A DNA stretch of 64,000 nt. Source: Blattamonas nauphoetae. Taxonomy: Eukaryota; Preaxostyla; Oxymonadida. Positions within the stretch are counted from its first letter, which is position 1, and each line of letters starts with the position of its first letter. This document shows positions 49,926-60,255 of this stretch, in pieces. Location: contig JARBJD010000372.1 of the NCBI GenBank assembly GCA_033064195.1, positions 1 through 64,000 on the forward strand, in the 5' to 3' direction. The notes beneath the pieces are model-generated. The model was not told where the DNA came from. It made no database searches and saw only the letters and a list, made by a program, of their open reading frames with translations. A program made the position numbers and the translations under genes.

Positions 49926-50776
49926 GTCTTTTGTTTGAACTTGTAAGCGATTATCTTCATTTTGGTGAGATACTACACTGTATTTGCGATACTGTCCGAA
50001 AATTGGGAATGATACACGTAATGGATGAATATTGGGATTTAAGGTGATCATCAGAACCACGCCACTCGACAACAAACCGAAAACAGAGCAAGGAGAATAA
50101 TCATCAAAATGTGAACAATCAGGGGACAAAGAAGGACGAATCTCACCCACAATCATGACGATCTCCTTTACAGATGATTTGAAGTCAGAAATCATCGGAG
50201 TTTCCTTCCAGACAGAGCACTTTCAATCGAGGTTGTGATTCCACGGAAATAAACTTAATGATCAGACGTGATTGACGCCAACGACTTGCGTACATGCTCT
50301 GTTGAAGAATCGTACATTCTCATTCCTTCTCAGATGAAGCTGGCTTGTCCAGAGAAGAATAATGAAGCGACTTCGATTATTCTGTGTGTCTCCGAAATCG
50401 GGGTGAAATGAAGTGATTTATGTATTGTTGAATTGGATTGAATAGTGTGAAAAGGTTATTTGGCATGGTGGAGCGACAATAGGTCAGAGTTCGATTGTTC
50501 AACCCTCATGATTCAAATGTGGCACTTGAGAGTGCTTCATAAGTACAAGAGTGACAGAAAAGTTGAAGAAAACGAATACTGGTGTGTTAAGGGGAAGAAA
50601 TGATGAATTAAAGTTCTCGAACGAGGAAAAAAGCTCGAAAATCGAGAGATCGTGTGCCATGTCTGTCACGTGCATCAACATCAAAATAAGAGCAAAATCT
50701 CTTTTGAAATGATGCAGATAGGTCAAAAACGAAAAAGTCCAAGCTGAGTGCAGCACGGGGTGATGTGGAGACAGAT
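49926..50776. other. Intergenic, no gene seen
   Basis: The 850 bp between convergent genes contain only short overlapping frames on the minus strand without recognisable motifs. The stretch probably holds both 3' untranslated regions. Confidence 0.4.
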
Positions 50777-52673
50777 TCATTCGGATTCAGGAGAAGGTGT
50801 GGGGGGATGCGAATCAAAGTTGTAGAAATCAATCACTTGATCAAACATGCTTTCTTCATCATCTTCAAACGAAAGAAACGACCCAGACAAGGGGGTGTCG
50901 GGGCGGAAAGAGAATTGTGACGAAAGTTCGTTAGATTGGAAAATATCCAACGCCCGAGGTGTTGTCGGGAACGATTTTGATGTGCTTCCCAAAAGGAGTT
51001 CAAAATCATCTCCCTCCATCAATCGGGCAGGCATTCTGGGAACATCGGTTGATGGTTCTTTCTTCTCGCTTCTTCTCTCTTTCACAGAAAGAGGAGACGG
51101 AAGTGGGAATCCCATCATGCTTGTTGCGGGAAGTTGAGGGGGTAGTGTTTGAAGAAAGGGGAAAAGAGAAGGTGTTGAGGAGATCTTCGGCAAAATCGGA
51201 TGTTGGGTCGAATCGATTCCTTGTGCCATCTGTGGAACGAACTGCTGCGCTCTTGGGTTCAGTCCCGACGGATATTTGTGAACGTTGTTGTGTCGACGGC
51301 GGCTTGAACGACTCGAGGATGAGCCTATTCTCCTCGTTCGATTCTTTCCTCTCAACAACTTTCGCGCCTCTCCTGCTCCTTCCTTCTTGTTGAATGCGGA
51401 GAGTGTTCCCGTGATTTGCATCCGACCAACATATTCCATGTCCATGGTAACAGAAAATGGGATTATTCCCCCTTCAACAGCGAGGAGAGTCTGAACAAGC
51501 TTGAGATCGAAAACGGCATGAAAATGGACAAGTTGGATAAAACATGCAAGATAACGATGCAAAACACTCTCAAAACTCGGAATTCCATCATACATTTTGA
51601 CCGGCAAGGTCTTCCTTGAAAGCGAGACGAGCCTTTCCAGACAACGCATTTGACCGGATCCACACTTCCAGTTTGTCGACGCCGCCGTCCTCGATGGGCC
51701 ACTGCCTTTTGAAGAACTCTTCGAGTGCGTTCATGAAGATGTTGGCGGCAGGAACGAAGCGGTCGGGCTTGAGGGAGTTGATCATGTCGACGCCTTCGAA
51801 GTTCATGAACATGGAGTTGTGGAGGACAGAGTTGAGCTGAGCGAACTGGCAATTTGTGAGAGTGCGGACAGCGTCGTTCTGGCGGAGAATGTCGCGAGCA
51901 GCCTCGGTGGAGAGTCGGTCGGAAAAGAGGACGAAGAGATGGCGATGGAATCGGAAGTTGGAGCTGGTGGGGTCGAAAGGGTCAGTGGCGATTGTGTATT
52001 TGCTGTTTGTGGAAGGATGGTTTCTGAGGAAGAGTGAGAAGGGAGGGGCAGACTGGAGGGCAGCGTGGACAGCGTGTCGGACAGCGTCGGTGTCTTTGGT
52101 GAGGAGCTGGAGGTCGAGCACAGTTGTCTTTTCGACGGCGTACAACACAACGTGGCAGCCTCGGATGGCCTGGAAATGAGAAGAAGAAGAGGAGACCATG
52201 ACAGGCCCGTTTCGGAGGAGGGTCTGGGGAGTGGTGGAGGTGGGAGGGAATTCGAGGTACAGAAATGTGTTCTTGTCGGAGATGGGGTCAGCGGGGCGTT
52301 GGAGAGGCCCGAAGTGTGTTTGGAAGTGTTGGAAGGCAAGATGGGGAGTGAGTGGAGGAAGGATGTTCTTGACGAGAATCCAATCTGGAAGGAATGGAAG
52401 AGGGGAGTGGTCACACTGTGAGCGGGTGTTTTGATGCGGAAGGCCATTCTGTGGAGAAAGCTGGGAAGATTGAGAACGGTCTCTGTTGAGGCCATAACTT
52501 GTTTTTGTGACGATCGCAATTCGGTTGTCATTCTGAAACCATATTTCACTCTCAATCGTATTCAGTGTGTGTGTTAGAAGAATTCGATCTTGTTCATCAC
52601 TTTTCTGATCATTCACGAGACCTCGATGGAACGAAAACGCGGGTCGTGTCAACTCTGACTTCTTGATCTCCAT
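50777..52673 (-). CDS. Uncharacterised 597-aa protein
   Basis: Two exons, 51594-52673 and 50777-51490, join in phase across a 103-bp intron with GTATGA and GTTCAG borders. The ATG at 52673 (MEIKKSELTRP) is the first in frame. The N-terminal 360 residues have a mixed alpha/beta pattern with CHVVLYAVEKTTVLDL and FRFHRHLFVLFSDRL. After the junction comes IIPFSVTMDMEYVGRMQ, then an Arg/Ser-rich basic stretch and an acidic end with SFEDDEESMFDQVIDFY. No family is recognised. Additional short introns near 52.45 kb cannot be excluded. A nuclear regulator would fit the basic and acidic tails, but this is speculation. Confidence 0.55.
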
Positions 52674-53528
52674 TATCTGACACGAACTGACACTTGCCTG
52701 TTCTCTATTCCTGCTCACCGCGCTCACGAAAAGACTGTGGAACAATCAGAATTGTGTTGTGACATCGAAACGCTGTTCCTCATGATTGATCGACCATTTC
52801 TTGTGGGCCTCCAATCTCCAACACAACCGAACGATGTCACTTCTGATTATTCCACCATTGTTTCCTGGTGCTCTTATTTCGTGTCAATCATTTTCTGACA
52901 CAACCTCACTTTCAAAACAGCATAAAAATCAAATCATAAAACAATGGGCTTCATACTCCACATCCGTCTCACAAACCCAAAAGCGGATGGGGCCACACAC
53001 TCCCTCCCGCAGAATTCTGAGTTTCGGAGAAGGAGAGGCTGGTCGTCGTGTTCGTTCTGTTGTGGTGCCGTCATCTTCGGAGCGCTGTCAGGACAGTTCG
53101 GAAGGAGTCGATCCAACTCGACCGAGTTGCACAGAATGACTTCATTCTGTTTCAGAAAGTGTGGCTTGTCACTGTTGCGGTAGTTGGAAGAAGTCCTTGG
53201 ATGAATGAGATGGTTCAGAAGACGACGAGAACAAACCCACAATGACAACAATCTCAACTCTGTCGATTTCAGAGTGAATCTTTTAGAGTGACATCAACTG
53301 CGTCTTTGACAGATTCTGAAGTGAGGTGAGATGCGATGTTCTGTCATCGCCTCATTCTTTGGTGTTCAGCCGCATTCCCCCATTCTGACATCAGACTTTG
53401 CGAGAGAGTTCTCCAATCAAGTGAATCGATTCTGTTCTCATTCGGACACTGATTCGGTGTTCGAAGGAGAAAAGAGATGTTTGGTGTTGTTGAACAGACA
53501 GTCTCGACAGACTTCACATTCAAAATCA
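52674..53528. other. Intergenic before the pogo-like transposon
   Basis: No gene is supported. A plus-strand frame at 52786-53139 and its neighbours show no domain or codon signal. The transposon's TA target is at 53529-53530. Confidence 0.4.
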
Positions 53529-53530
53529 TA

Positions 53531-53568
53531 GTCCTCCCATCAACCCGTACTTGTTCATCAAGTCGTAC
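53531..53568 (+). repeat. Left TIR of the pogo-like element
   Basis: It starts GTCCTCCC after the TA target and contains CTTGTTCATCAAGTCGTAC. Confidence 0.8.
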
Positions 53569-53659
53569 GATAATCATTTCTTGTTGAATTGAATTTGTTT
53601 CATTCCATCTCCAGCTCCTTCCGTGTTTTGAATCTTTTCTGAAAAAGTGGACACTATCA

Positions 53660-55564
53660 ATGGGCTCATTTCAAATCAAAATGGAGAATGGACCTGTATT
53701 GACACTGTCGGAGTTGCATGCGTACATCAGCGTGGATCAGAAAGACATCCACCCGCGCTCCCCGCACGTTGTCCTCTTGGACGGGGCGGTGGTGAGGATG
53801 TCGCAGTTTAAACTGCCGTTTCTGGAAGGACTTCTGCGCCCAACCAGAATTCGTCATCTTACTGCATTTCTTCAAGGTGAAGAGATTGGGAGAACTGGGA
53901 CTCGAGAATATCTCAATAAAGCTGAATCTACACAATTGCAGAAAGAGATCCTCGAACTGATCTCCAATGGCATTCACCCAACGTACAAGGACGTCGGAAG
54001 GATGGTGTGTTCCGCAACAGTATCTTCCATCTTTTTTCAGGCTTTTTCGATTCGTCGAGATCGGTTGAGATATGTCTCAGTCGACATCCACGAACCATGC
54101 AGAAGCTGGGTCAGTGGATGGATCAAGAACCATCCTCTTTTCAAGGCTCTTAAGCCAATCTGTATGGAACAAAGAAGGCAGAATTCATTAACGAAAAGAC
54201 ATACACAACCGTTTTTTGAAAACTTGAAAAAGCTGATCGACGAACACGACTATCCACCAGAATTAGTCTACAACTTTGATGAGACATCATTGGTTTCTAC
54301 ACAGTTCATTTATGAAAAAAGGATCACGACATACAGTAGTTCAGTCGCCTATTCAACGCCGCCGTCAATGATCTTCAGTCACACGATGCTGTTCACAATC
54401 GCTGCTGATGGGGAGGCTCTAACTTCTCATCTGATCCTCCCAGCCAAAACGAACCAAGATTCCCTTTCCAGACATTTCCCTTCCCGCTTTTCTTTCCACA
54501 CCTCACAAAAAGGGTGGATGAACAAGGAGCTCCTCTACGATATCCTGATCAATGGACTAGGTCCAGAAATTCAAGAGCGTAAAAGGAAAATCAAAAAGCC
54601 TCTCTCACGAGCGCTATTAATATTTGATGGACACTCGTCCAGGAATCAACCAACTCTGTGGAAACAACTTGCAGACTTGGGGATTGACAGTATCTGTCTC
54701 CCCTCCAATTGTTCCTCTATTATGCAACCCTGTGACCTCTACGTCAACTCCGCATTCAAGCGAAATCTTCAAAAACTCCCGCCACTACCATCAAAAACAA
54801 AACAGAATTCAGAACTAATTCCATGGCTATTAAAGGTGGAATCGGCTGCTTTAACTGCTCTTGATAATTCAGAACAAATTATCGCAAGCTTTCGAGAATC
54901 TGGCATTTTTCCCTTCAACCCGGAAATTGTTACCAGTCAATTGCGAGACGGAAGTCCTGCAGAAGAAACTCGTCGTGGATTCCCGCTTGGTTCGAAGGTC
55001 CTCTCAGATCCAGTTGTTCAAAGTGGGTGGAGAACACATCTGAAACTGCCAGACGTTGATGACGAACAAGATCTCGAAACAGTGAATCCACTTTCGATTC
55101 AAGCTGAAATTGATGATACTGATCCATTTCTTGAAGCTCATCAGCTAGCTCTAAGAAAACGTCTGATGTTTCCCTCACAATCTGAAAATGATGATGAATT
55201 TGAGAACCTCCCTATTTATGGAAGCGAAACTCCACTTAAACAGATTCCAACAGGCAATGAAACAACTACACATTCATCCTCACAGCCTTCATCGAATTTG
55301 GAGAGCCATCTACTACCTCAGTCACGCGGCCATCCACGAATGATCCGAGACGACGACGATGATGAACCTATTCCTCGCTTACCAACGAAAACAAAGAGAC
55401 AGAACTCGACGCCATCGACCATTCAATCCCCTGAGAGGCAGACAACAAAACAAGAGCGTCAGGAGACTCCTCCGTCGTTGCATACCTCGACTCCGAGACG
55501 ATCGTCAACAACTCAGGGAGGACGAACAAAACATACTCCGGAGTGGTTTCGACAGTTCGGATAA
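53660..55564 (+). CDS. Pogo/jerky-type DDE transposase
   Basis: The frame is 634 residues without a stop. The N-terminal 180 residues hold a helix-turn-helix region (IHPTYKDVGRM, then FSIRRDRL) and a CENP-B-like second helix block. The DDE_1 core shows VYNFDETSL with Asp207, LLIFDGHSSR with Asp323, and MQPCDLYVNSAFK with Asp359. The 35-residue spacing gives DD35D. The C-terminal 180 residues are acidic then Arg/Thr-rich and disordered. It binds the TIRs and catalyses cut-and-paste movement. Bases 54005-54040 look like a 36-bp in-frame intron (GTGTGT...TTTTTTCAG), so a 622-residue spliced form is possible. Confidence 0.9.
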   Translation: MGSFQIKMENGPVLTLSELHAYISVDQKDIHPRSPHVVLLDGAVVRMSQFKLPFLEGLLRPTRIRHLTAFLQGEEIGRTGTREYLNKAESTQLQKEILELISNGIHPTYKDVGRMVCSATVSSIFFQAFSIRRDRLRYVSVDIHEPCRSWVSGWIKNHPLFKALKPICMEQRRQNSLTKRHTQPFFENLKKLIDEHDYPPELVYNFDETSLVSTQFIYEKRITTYSSSVAYSTPPSMIFSHTMLFTIAADGEALTSHLILPAKTNQDSLSRHFPSRFSFHTSQKGWMNKELLYDILINGLGPEIQERKRKIKKPLSRALLIFDGHSSRNQPTLWKQLADLGIDSICLPSNCSSIMQPCDLYVNSAFKRNLQKLPPLPSKTKQNSELIPWLLKVESAALTALDNSEQIIASFRESGIFPFNPEIVTSQLRDGSPAEETRRGFPLGSKVLSDPVVQSGWRTHLKLPDVDDEQDLETVNPLSIQAEIDDTDPFLEAHQLALRKRLMFPSQSENDDEFENLPIYGSETPLKQIPTGNETTTHSSSQPSSNLESHLLPQSRGHPRMIRDDDDDEPIPRLPTKTKRQNSTPSTIQSPERQTTKQERQETPPSLHTSTPRRSSTTQGGRTKHTPEWFRQFG

Positions 55565-55740
55565 TCACTTCACATCTCCTATTGATATTAGATTTTCACG
55601 TAATCGTCAGAGTAAAGGAGTGAGGTGAAGAAAAGAATTGAATGGTTTGATCAATGTCTCCCTCGTCAATTAAGGAGGAAATAGAGGGCTGAATAGCTGG
55701 ACTGAAGGGATAAAGAATAGACTGTTCGTGCATTAACTTA

Positions 55741-55778
55741 GTACGCCTTGATGAACAAGTCCGGCTTGGTCGGGGAAC
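55741..55778 (-). repeat. Right TIR of the pogo-like element
   Basis: Read on the minus strand it starts GTTCCCCG after TA and contains CTTGTTCATCAAGGCGTAC. Confidence 0.8.
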
Positions 55779-55913
55779 TATCAGCATCCATCGAGAAATT
55801 CATGCTCACACTGAAAGACCGACAATCCCACTCGAGTGGAGAAGAGCAGAGATGCGATGTGGAGTGTCAAATCACCACAGATTGGTGGAAGCTCGTGAAA
55901 GAGAAAAGTGAGA

Positions 55914-57008
55914 TCAAGTGATCGAGACAAAAACGGACTTTAAAACAACTAAATAAAGATCAAAATGATTCACTGAACATCTTTCAGATGGATCAACTTT
56001 GAGAAGTTCAATTCGAACGTTGTCATTAAACACACATGATAGAAGATTGGCACTCCACAATGTTTGATCAACACTTTTGACAGATAAACAGTTCATTTAT
56101 CACATTTTAGAGTGTTGGAGAAACACAGTGGGATATATACATATGTGGTACATTCAATACGAAGCCACAAAATGAGCATTCTTTTCAAGACAAAAATTCT
56201 TCTTTCTCGAGATTTTATGTGCAATTAACGGAAGATATGTCTTGATCATTCATGCCCAATAGTTGCTCCGTGTCTGTAGGCATCTGCCAAGTCCTCAGAG
56301 AAGAAAAAAATGAACAATGAGTTGCTGATGGTGAAGGAATAACTTTTCATATTATGATCAAACAGATGAAATATTTACGAAATAAGATTGAAATGTAACA
56401 ATGGAACAGACATGGTGAGCACATAATCATCTGTATTGAAGAACCAGAGAGATTGAGGAGATGTGACAGTCGAAAGTTGTCACTGTTGAAAGATTTTGAG
56501 AACACTGAATTGGAAGAAACATGAAATAAGAGCTCGGAATAATGTGATAAAGTCAACTAATCTTGATCAGAGTGGATATTGAGAGAGAAAAACAAGACAC
56601 AACATATCAACAGACATTCTCGATGAGCGTTGAATTTGACAACGTATAACTTCACCCAATCCGAATAGAGAAGAAGGTGAAGTAGATTTCGTCAAACAAT
56701 GTTTCACATAAGGATCATTCGAAGAGTGAGTTTTTGAGTTGCCCATACTTCAACGTTGTGAAAATCCGTCTTCGATCATCCCATGGTTGCTCATTCTCCG
56801 AAGAACTCATCGTCCAAACAGTGGATATCGTTGTTTCTCTCACTTTAATCTGACTGTTGTATGTATAAACGCTGGATTCGAAAATCCCGACACTGAGTTT
56901 CAAATCAATGGCACTATGTGATTTGACAAACTTGGGCGCTGATATTCTGGACGTTGTGAGATATACCAAACGAACGATCAAACAAATCAGAACTAGACAA
57001 TGGGGCAA
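55914..57008 (-). pseudogene. Possible secreted or surface protein gene, broken or multi-intron
   Basis: The minus-strand frame starting at 57008 has a signal-peptide-like N-terminus (MPHCLVLICLIVRLVYL) followed by SAPKFVKSHSAIDLKLSVG. Further fragments on the same strand at about 56347-56556 and 55914-56096 contain Ser/Asn/Leu-rich text (NSVFSKSFNSDNFRLSHLL) like beta-helix surface proteins. No splice pattern joining all parts was found. A decayed or heavily interrupted surface-protein gene is the likeliest reading, but chance frames are possible. Confidence 0.35.
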
Positions 57009-57197
57009 ATACAGAATATGGTGGACCTACTTTTTTCTCACGAATGAACACTTGAAATCACTCTATTAGCTTCGTTTATGTTCAAAGAATCTTAAATTAG
57101 TGAGAATCTTCGAGAAAAAAGTTCGGAAAGTAGTTTTACAAATTTATCTACACTTCACCCGATCCTTTTTCCAGTCACTTTTTCACAATGTCTGGTC

Positions 57198-57241
57198 GTC
57201 TTCACAGCCCCCCGCTCAAGAGCAGGGGGGGCTGTGAAGAC
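57198..57241. repeat. Strong GC-rich hairpin
   Basis: A 16-bp perfect stem (GTCTTCACAGCCCCCC and its complement) continues with a 4-bp GCTC/GAGC stem separated by a single-base bulge, closing on AA. It stands in AT-rich DNA with no adjacent gene end. Confidence 0.85.
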
Positions 57242-57315
57242 TATTAGTGAATTCTCAAAAGAAACACAGAAAAAAGGATCTTTGTGAAGTGTTGAAACAA
57301 ATAAAGGCCTCGATC

Positions 57316-57340
57316 GGACAAAAAAGGGCCCTTCTTGTCC
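57316..57340. repeat. Second short hairpin
   Basis: GGACAA and TTGTCC flank an AAGGGCCCTT palindrome. It lies 75 bp from the stronger hairpin. Confidence 0.6.
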
Positions 57341-58397
57341 GCCCTCAAAATCACGAATTTATATCATAAATTAATGCTTCATCACAAAATATTATCAATT
57401 TGACGTTTTTCTGTAGGTCCACTATATTCTGTTCTTGCCGACAATGGCTTTTTTCTCGAAATCAGAAAATGAATTCTTCGACGATGGCCCAATCTGGACA
57501 ATTCACAACAATTTGGTTCAGATGAGGTTAGAAGAAGAAGAAAGACACTTTTGATCGAATCCACTGAGTTTTGGGAAAATGAGCATTTCTATCGATCTTT
57601 GGACACCTCCGATTTGTCCCAATAATTTTGAAAGACTCCATCCGTTTCACAGCTCTTTTTACCAAATTGTGTCTATTCTTGTTCCAGTAACTGATGAAAG
57701 TCCTCAATCTCCACGGATATCTTCTCTCAAAACTTCGTTTCTACACATCCTCTTTTCAAGGACTGACTCTCCCGCCTTCATTGTGACCTCACTCCTCCTC
57801 CTTTCATAAACTGCGTTCCACTCAGATCGATAACCATCAAGTCACATGTTTGAAGATTGGGTGTGCATTTTTCACTTTCTTTGAAACTCGTAGCACCTGA
57901 AAGCGAGTTCTCTTTTTTCATGATGGTTACTCTTGGAGATTAAGATAATAATGTCCCAATGTCTCTTCACCAGTGTCAAACAGACATATAAAACCTGTTT
58001 GCTCTCAATTATCTCTCATAATTTCAGATAGACAAAGGAAAGGAGTGTTCAAGACACGTTCGATGATGATCTTGCCAGATGGATGCAAGTATGTGTCCAA
58101 TTCAAGATAAAATACTTGTACTCCTGGGATCATGAAGATTTATAGATTCAACTGATAATTCAAGTGCCATAGAGCATTTTCGAGACTGATGAGTATTTTG
58201 CCTCGATTTCTTAACAATACATCTTTTCTGTACTCTCCATTGTAGAACCATCTTTTTTCACATTGTTTTACCTCGTGATCTTCTCTCATCTGTTTTTGAA
58301 ACAAAATATGAGTCAAATTGGTGTTTCAAAAAAGTCTTGATTCTCGTCACGATCGAAGCTCAATTTTCAAACAAACCCCTTTTCCATCATCTTTTAG
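57341..58397. other. No gene seen
   Basis: Only short frames are present. AT-rich, with no recognisable feature. Confidence 0.4.
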
Positions 58398-59276
58398 TGA
58401 TTTCAAGAATTTGGAGAAAAATAAAAAAACTGAAACCATCCATAGTGTTTTGGCTCTTTTCAAAATTATTGGGACATTTGAGCCTTCAAAAGTCTTGCCA
58501 TCAGACCGACTCATCGTTTCCGCGATTCAACTTGACCGTGACGGCCAATGTATGAATGTCCGAACAGAAGCAGATGTGCAGGATAAATCAACGGATGTCA
58601 GTATTTCTGGATCATTCAATCTGAATGTGTTCTTATCTCAAAATCGTTTCTACCCAATTTCTCATCCACAAGGTCGTCCTGCCCGCTCACAGTTTTCGGT
58701 ATCAGATCTCCTGCAATCATTCCGATCAGATTTGTTGGTTTGATGATTGACCAAAGTCACGCACAGCCTTACCTGTGCTGACTTCAGGTCTGTCGTGCGA
58801 ATCTCGTTCTTTGGGAAATGGTCAAATTATCGGCCATGTCGTCCGACGATGCCAAAAGATGATTGCATTTGGATTGAAAGGCTGCTCATGTCACTTGTTC
58901 ACAAGAGCAGTGAAATGAATGCACGACTCGATGCTTCAGTGTTAGGGAGTGTGGTTCGTGTTTGTGCTGGGAGCTCTGACGCTGACATTCGTTTGGAGCC
59001 TGACAGACATTTCGGTGCATCTGCACACGACGTGTCATCCTGACTCGATTGAAGCACCCAATTAATTAACTGCAGGTGGTGTTCCCGACACAGCAGTTTG
59101 TGCACATCCACTCGTTCACACTTCAGATTAACTCATCCATCGCGCTGTTCTCGAATCCAGCGTGGAAGGACACATCGCACCTACGGACAGACAGCGACAA
59201 TCTGCGAGGGACGAGCAAGAGGGCAGTGAATTATTGGGAGACGTCGAACGAGCGAACAGTGAGGATGCCGAGCTAG
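58398..59276 (+). CDS. Hypothetical multi-exon protein, model incomplete
   Basis: A plus-strand exon from an acceptor at 58397 encodes DFKNLEKNKKTETIHSVLAL and continues to about 58737, with LIVSAIQLDRDGQCMNVR and SQFSVSDLLQSFRSD. A later exon ends FGASAHD and joins in phase across a 44-bp intron (59032-59075) to VVFPTQQFVHIHSFTLQ, stopping at 59276. The join near 58738-58790 is ambiguous, since a 50-bp intron there shifts frame. Another frame continues past 59276 to 59473 (KTPHTREMFAVVDEF), so the gene may carry a frameshift. No family is recognised. Confidence 0.4.
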
Positions 59277-60212
59277 ACGCAACTTTGGAAGCTGGTGCAT
59301 CCGACACAATTCTGTTGAAGGTGAAGACTCCTCACACACGCGAGATGTTCGCAGTAGTCGACGAGTTCAGCACGGCTGCACGCGACCGGTTGTTGCAGAA
59401 CGATTTGTGCGAGCGAGATCGGAGTTCAGGATGGATGAGGATGTTTGCGAGAGTGACCGACGTTGTGATGTAACTGGTGTCGACCACGGAACACCTGATC
59501 ACTCAGCCAGCTGTGGGACTGCCGCCGATCATCAGGAAGTTCGGAGTTGTCGGTAAACTTGGAACGATCTTGACCTGATCGAGAATCTTGTCTTTCCCAC
59601 TTCCCTCTTCGGATCAGTGTCCAGCCCGGGGCCGACTATATCTCATCAAGCATTCCATCTATATCTCATCAAGTTTTAATCAAGGGTTTTCTCCATCCCT
59701 TAATAGTCTTTTTTCAGATTCAGAATTCACTCGAATTCAGACTCAACATGTCATTCTTATCTTCATCTCACTGTAGCTCTCTCTTTTTTCACCATTTTAT
59801 GTAGAATAAACTCACTTCTGTCGTTTCAAACAAACATCGTTGATCGAGCCATTGATTGTTTCTTTCTCAAGTCGAGAATCAGTAACAGTGGACTCATCTT
59901 CGTTATCTCGTCGTTTATCGACTATTTCTATGTGCATCATAGAGACATCAATGGTGAAATCGGACTCAGAACTCTTCTGCCCCCTCACATTCTCGTATCA
60001 ATCCCACACCAATGTCCTTTATCTTCATTTAATGTACGTTCATCTTCATCAGTCAATGTTTGTATGTAAATGTATTGGGATGGTTTATTGCCGCTTTTTG
60101 GCCTACCAGGCAGAGTTGTACCATTTCTCTTGATGTTTCTTCTGGTCGACATGGTGGAGGTATTCTCGATTGAAAACATCGAGAGACTACATGATTTTTG
60201 GCCTGTTAAGCT

Positions 60213-60255
60213 GTGTCCAGTCGAGGTGGGATTGTCCAGTCCAATGTCCAGTCTC
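60213..60255. repeat. GTCCA repeat cluster, left
   Basis: Contains GAGGTGGGATTGTCCAGTCC plus two further GTCCAGT words within 45 bp. Similar to the clusters near 61.82 and 62.11 kb. Confidence 0.55.

Larger units (their letters stand above)
53531..55778 (+). mobile_element. Pogo-like DNA transposon (Tc1/mariner superfamily), complete
   Basis: The element is 2,248 bp with imperfect 38-bp TIRs at 53531-53568 and 55741-55778 (31 of 38 positions agree; the inner CTTGTTCATCAAG is perfect). It is flanked by TA on both sides, the target duplication of Tc1/mariner and pogo elements. One open reading frame for a DDE transposase fills most of it. Structure, target duplication and an unbroken gene make this a candidate autonomous copy. 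TIR mismatches argue against a very recent burst. Confidence 0.85.

Noticed and set aside
54005-55564. Transposase domesticated as a host gene (CENP-B or jerky style)
   Set aside because: TIRs and TA duplications still bracket the frame, so it is simplest to treat it as a transposon.
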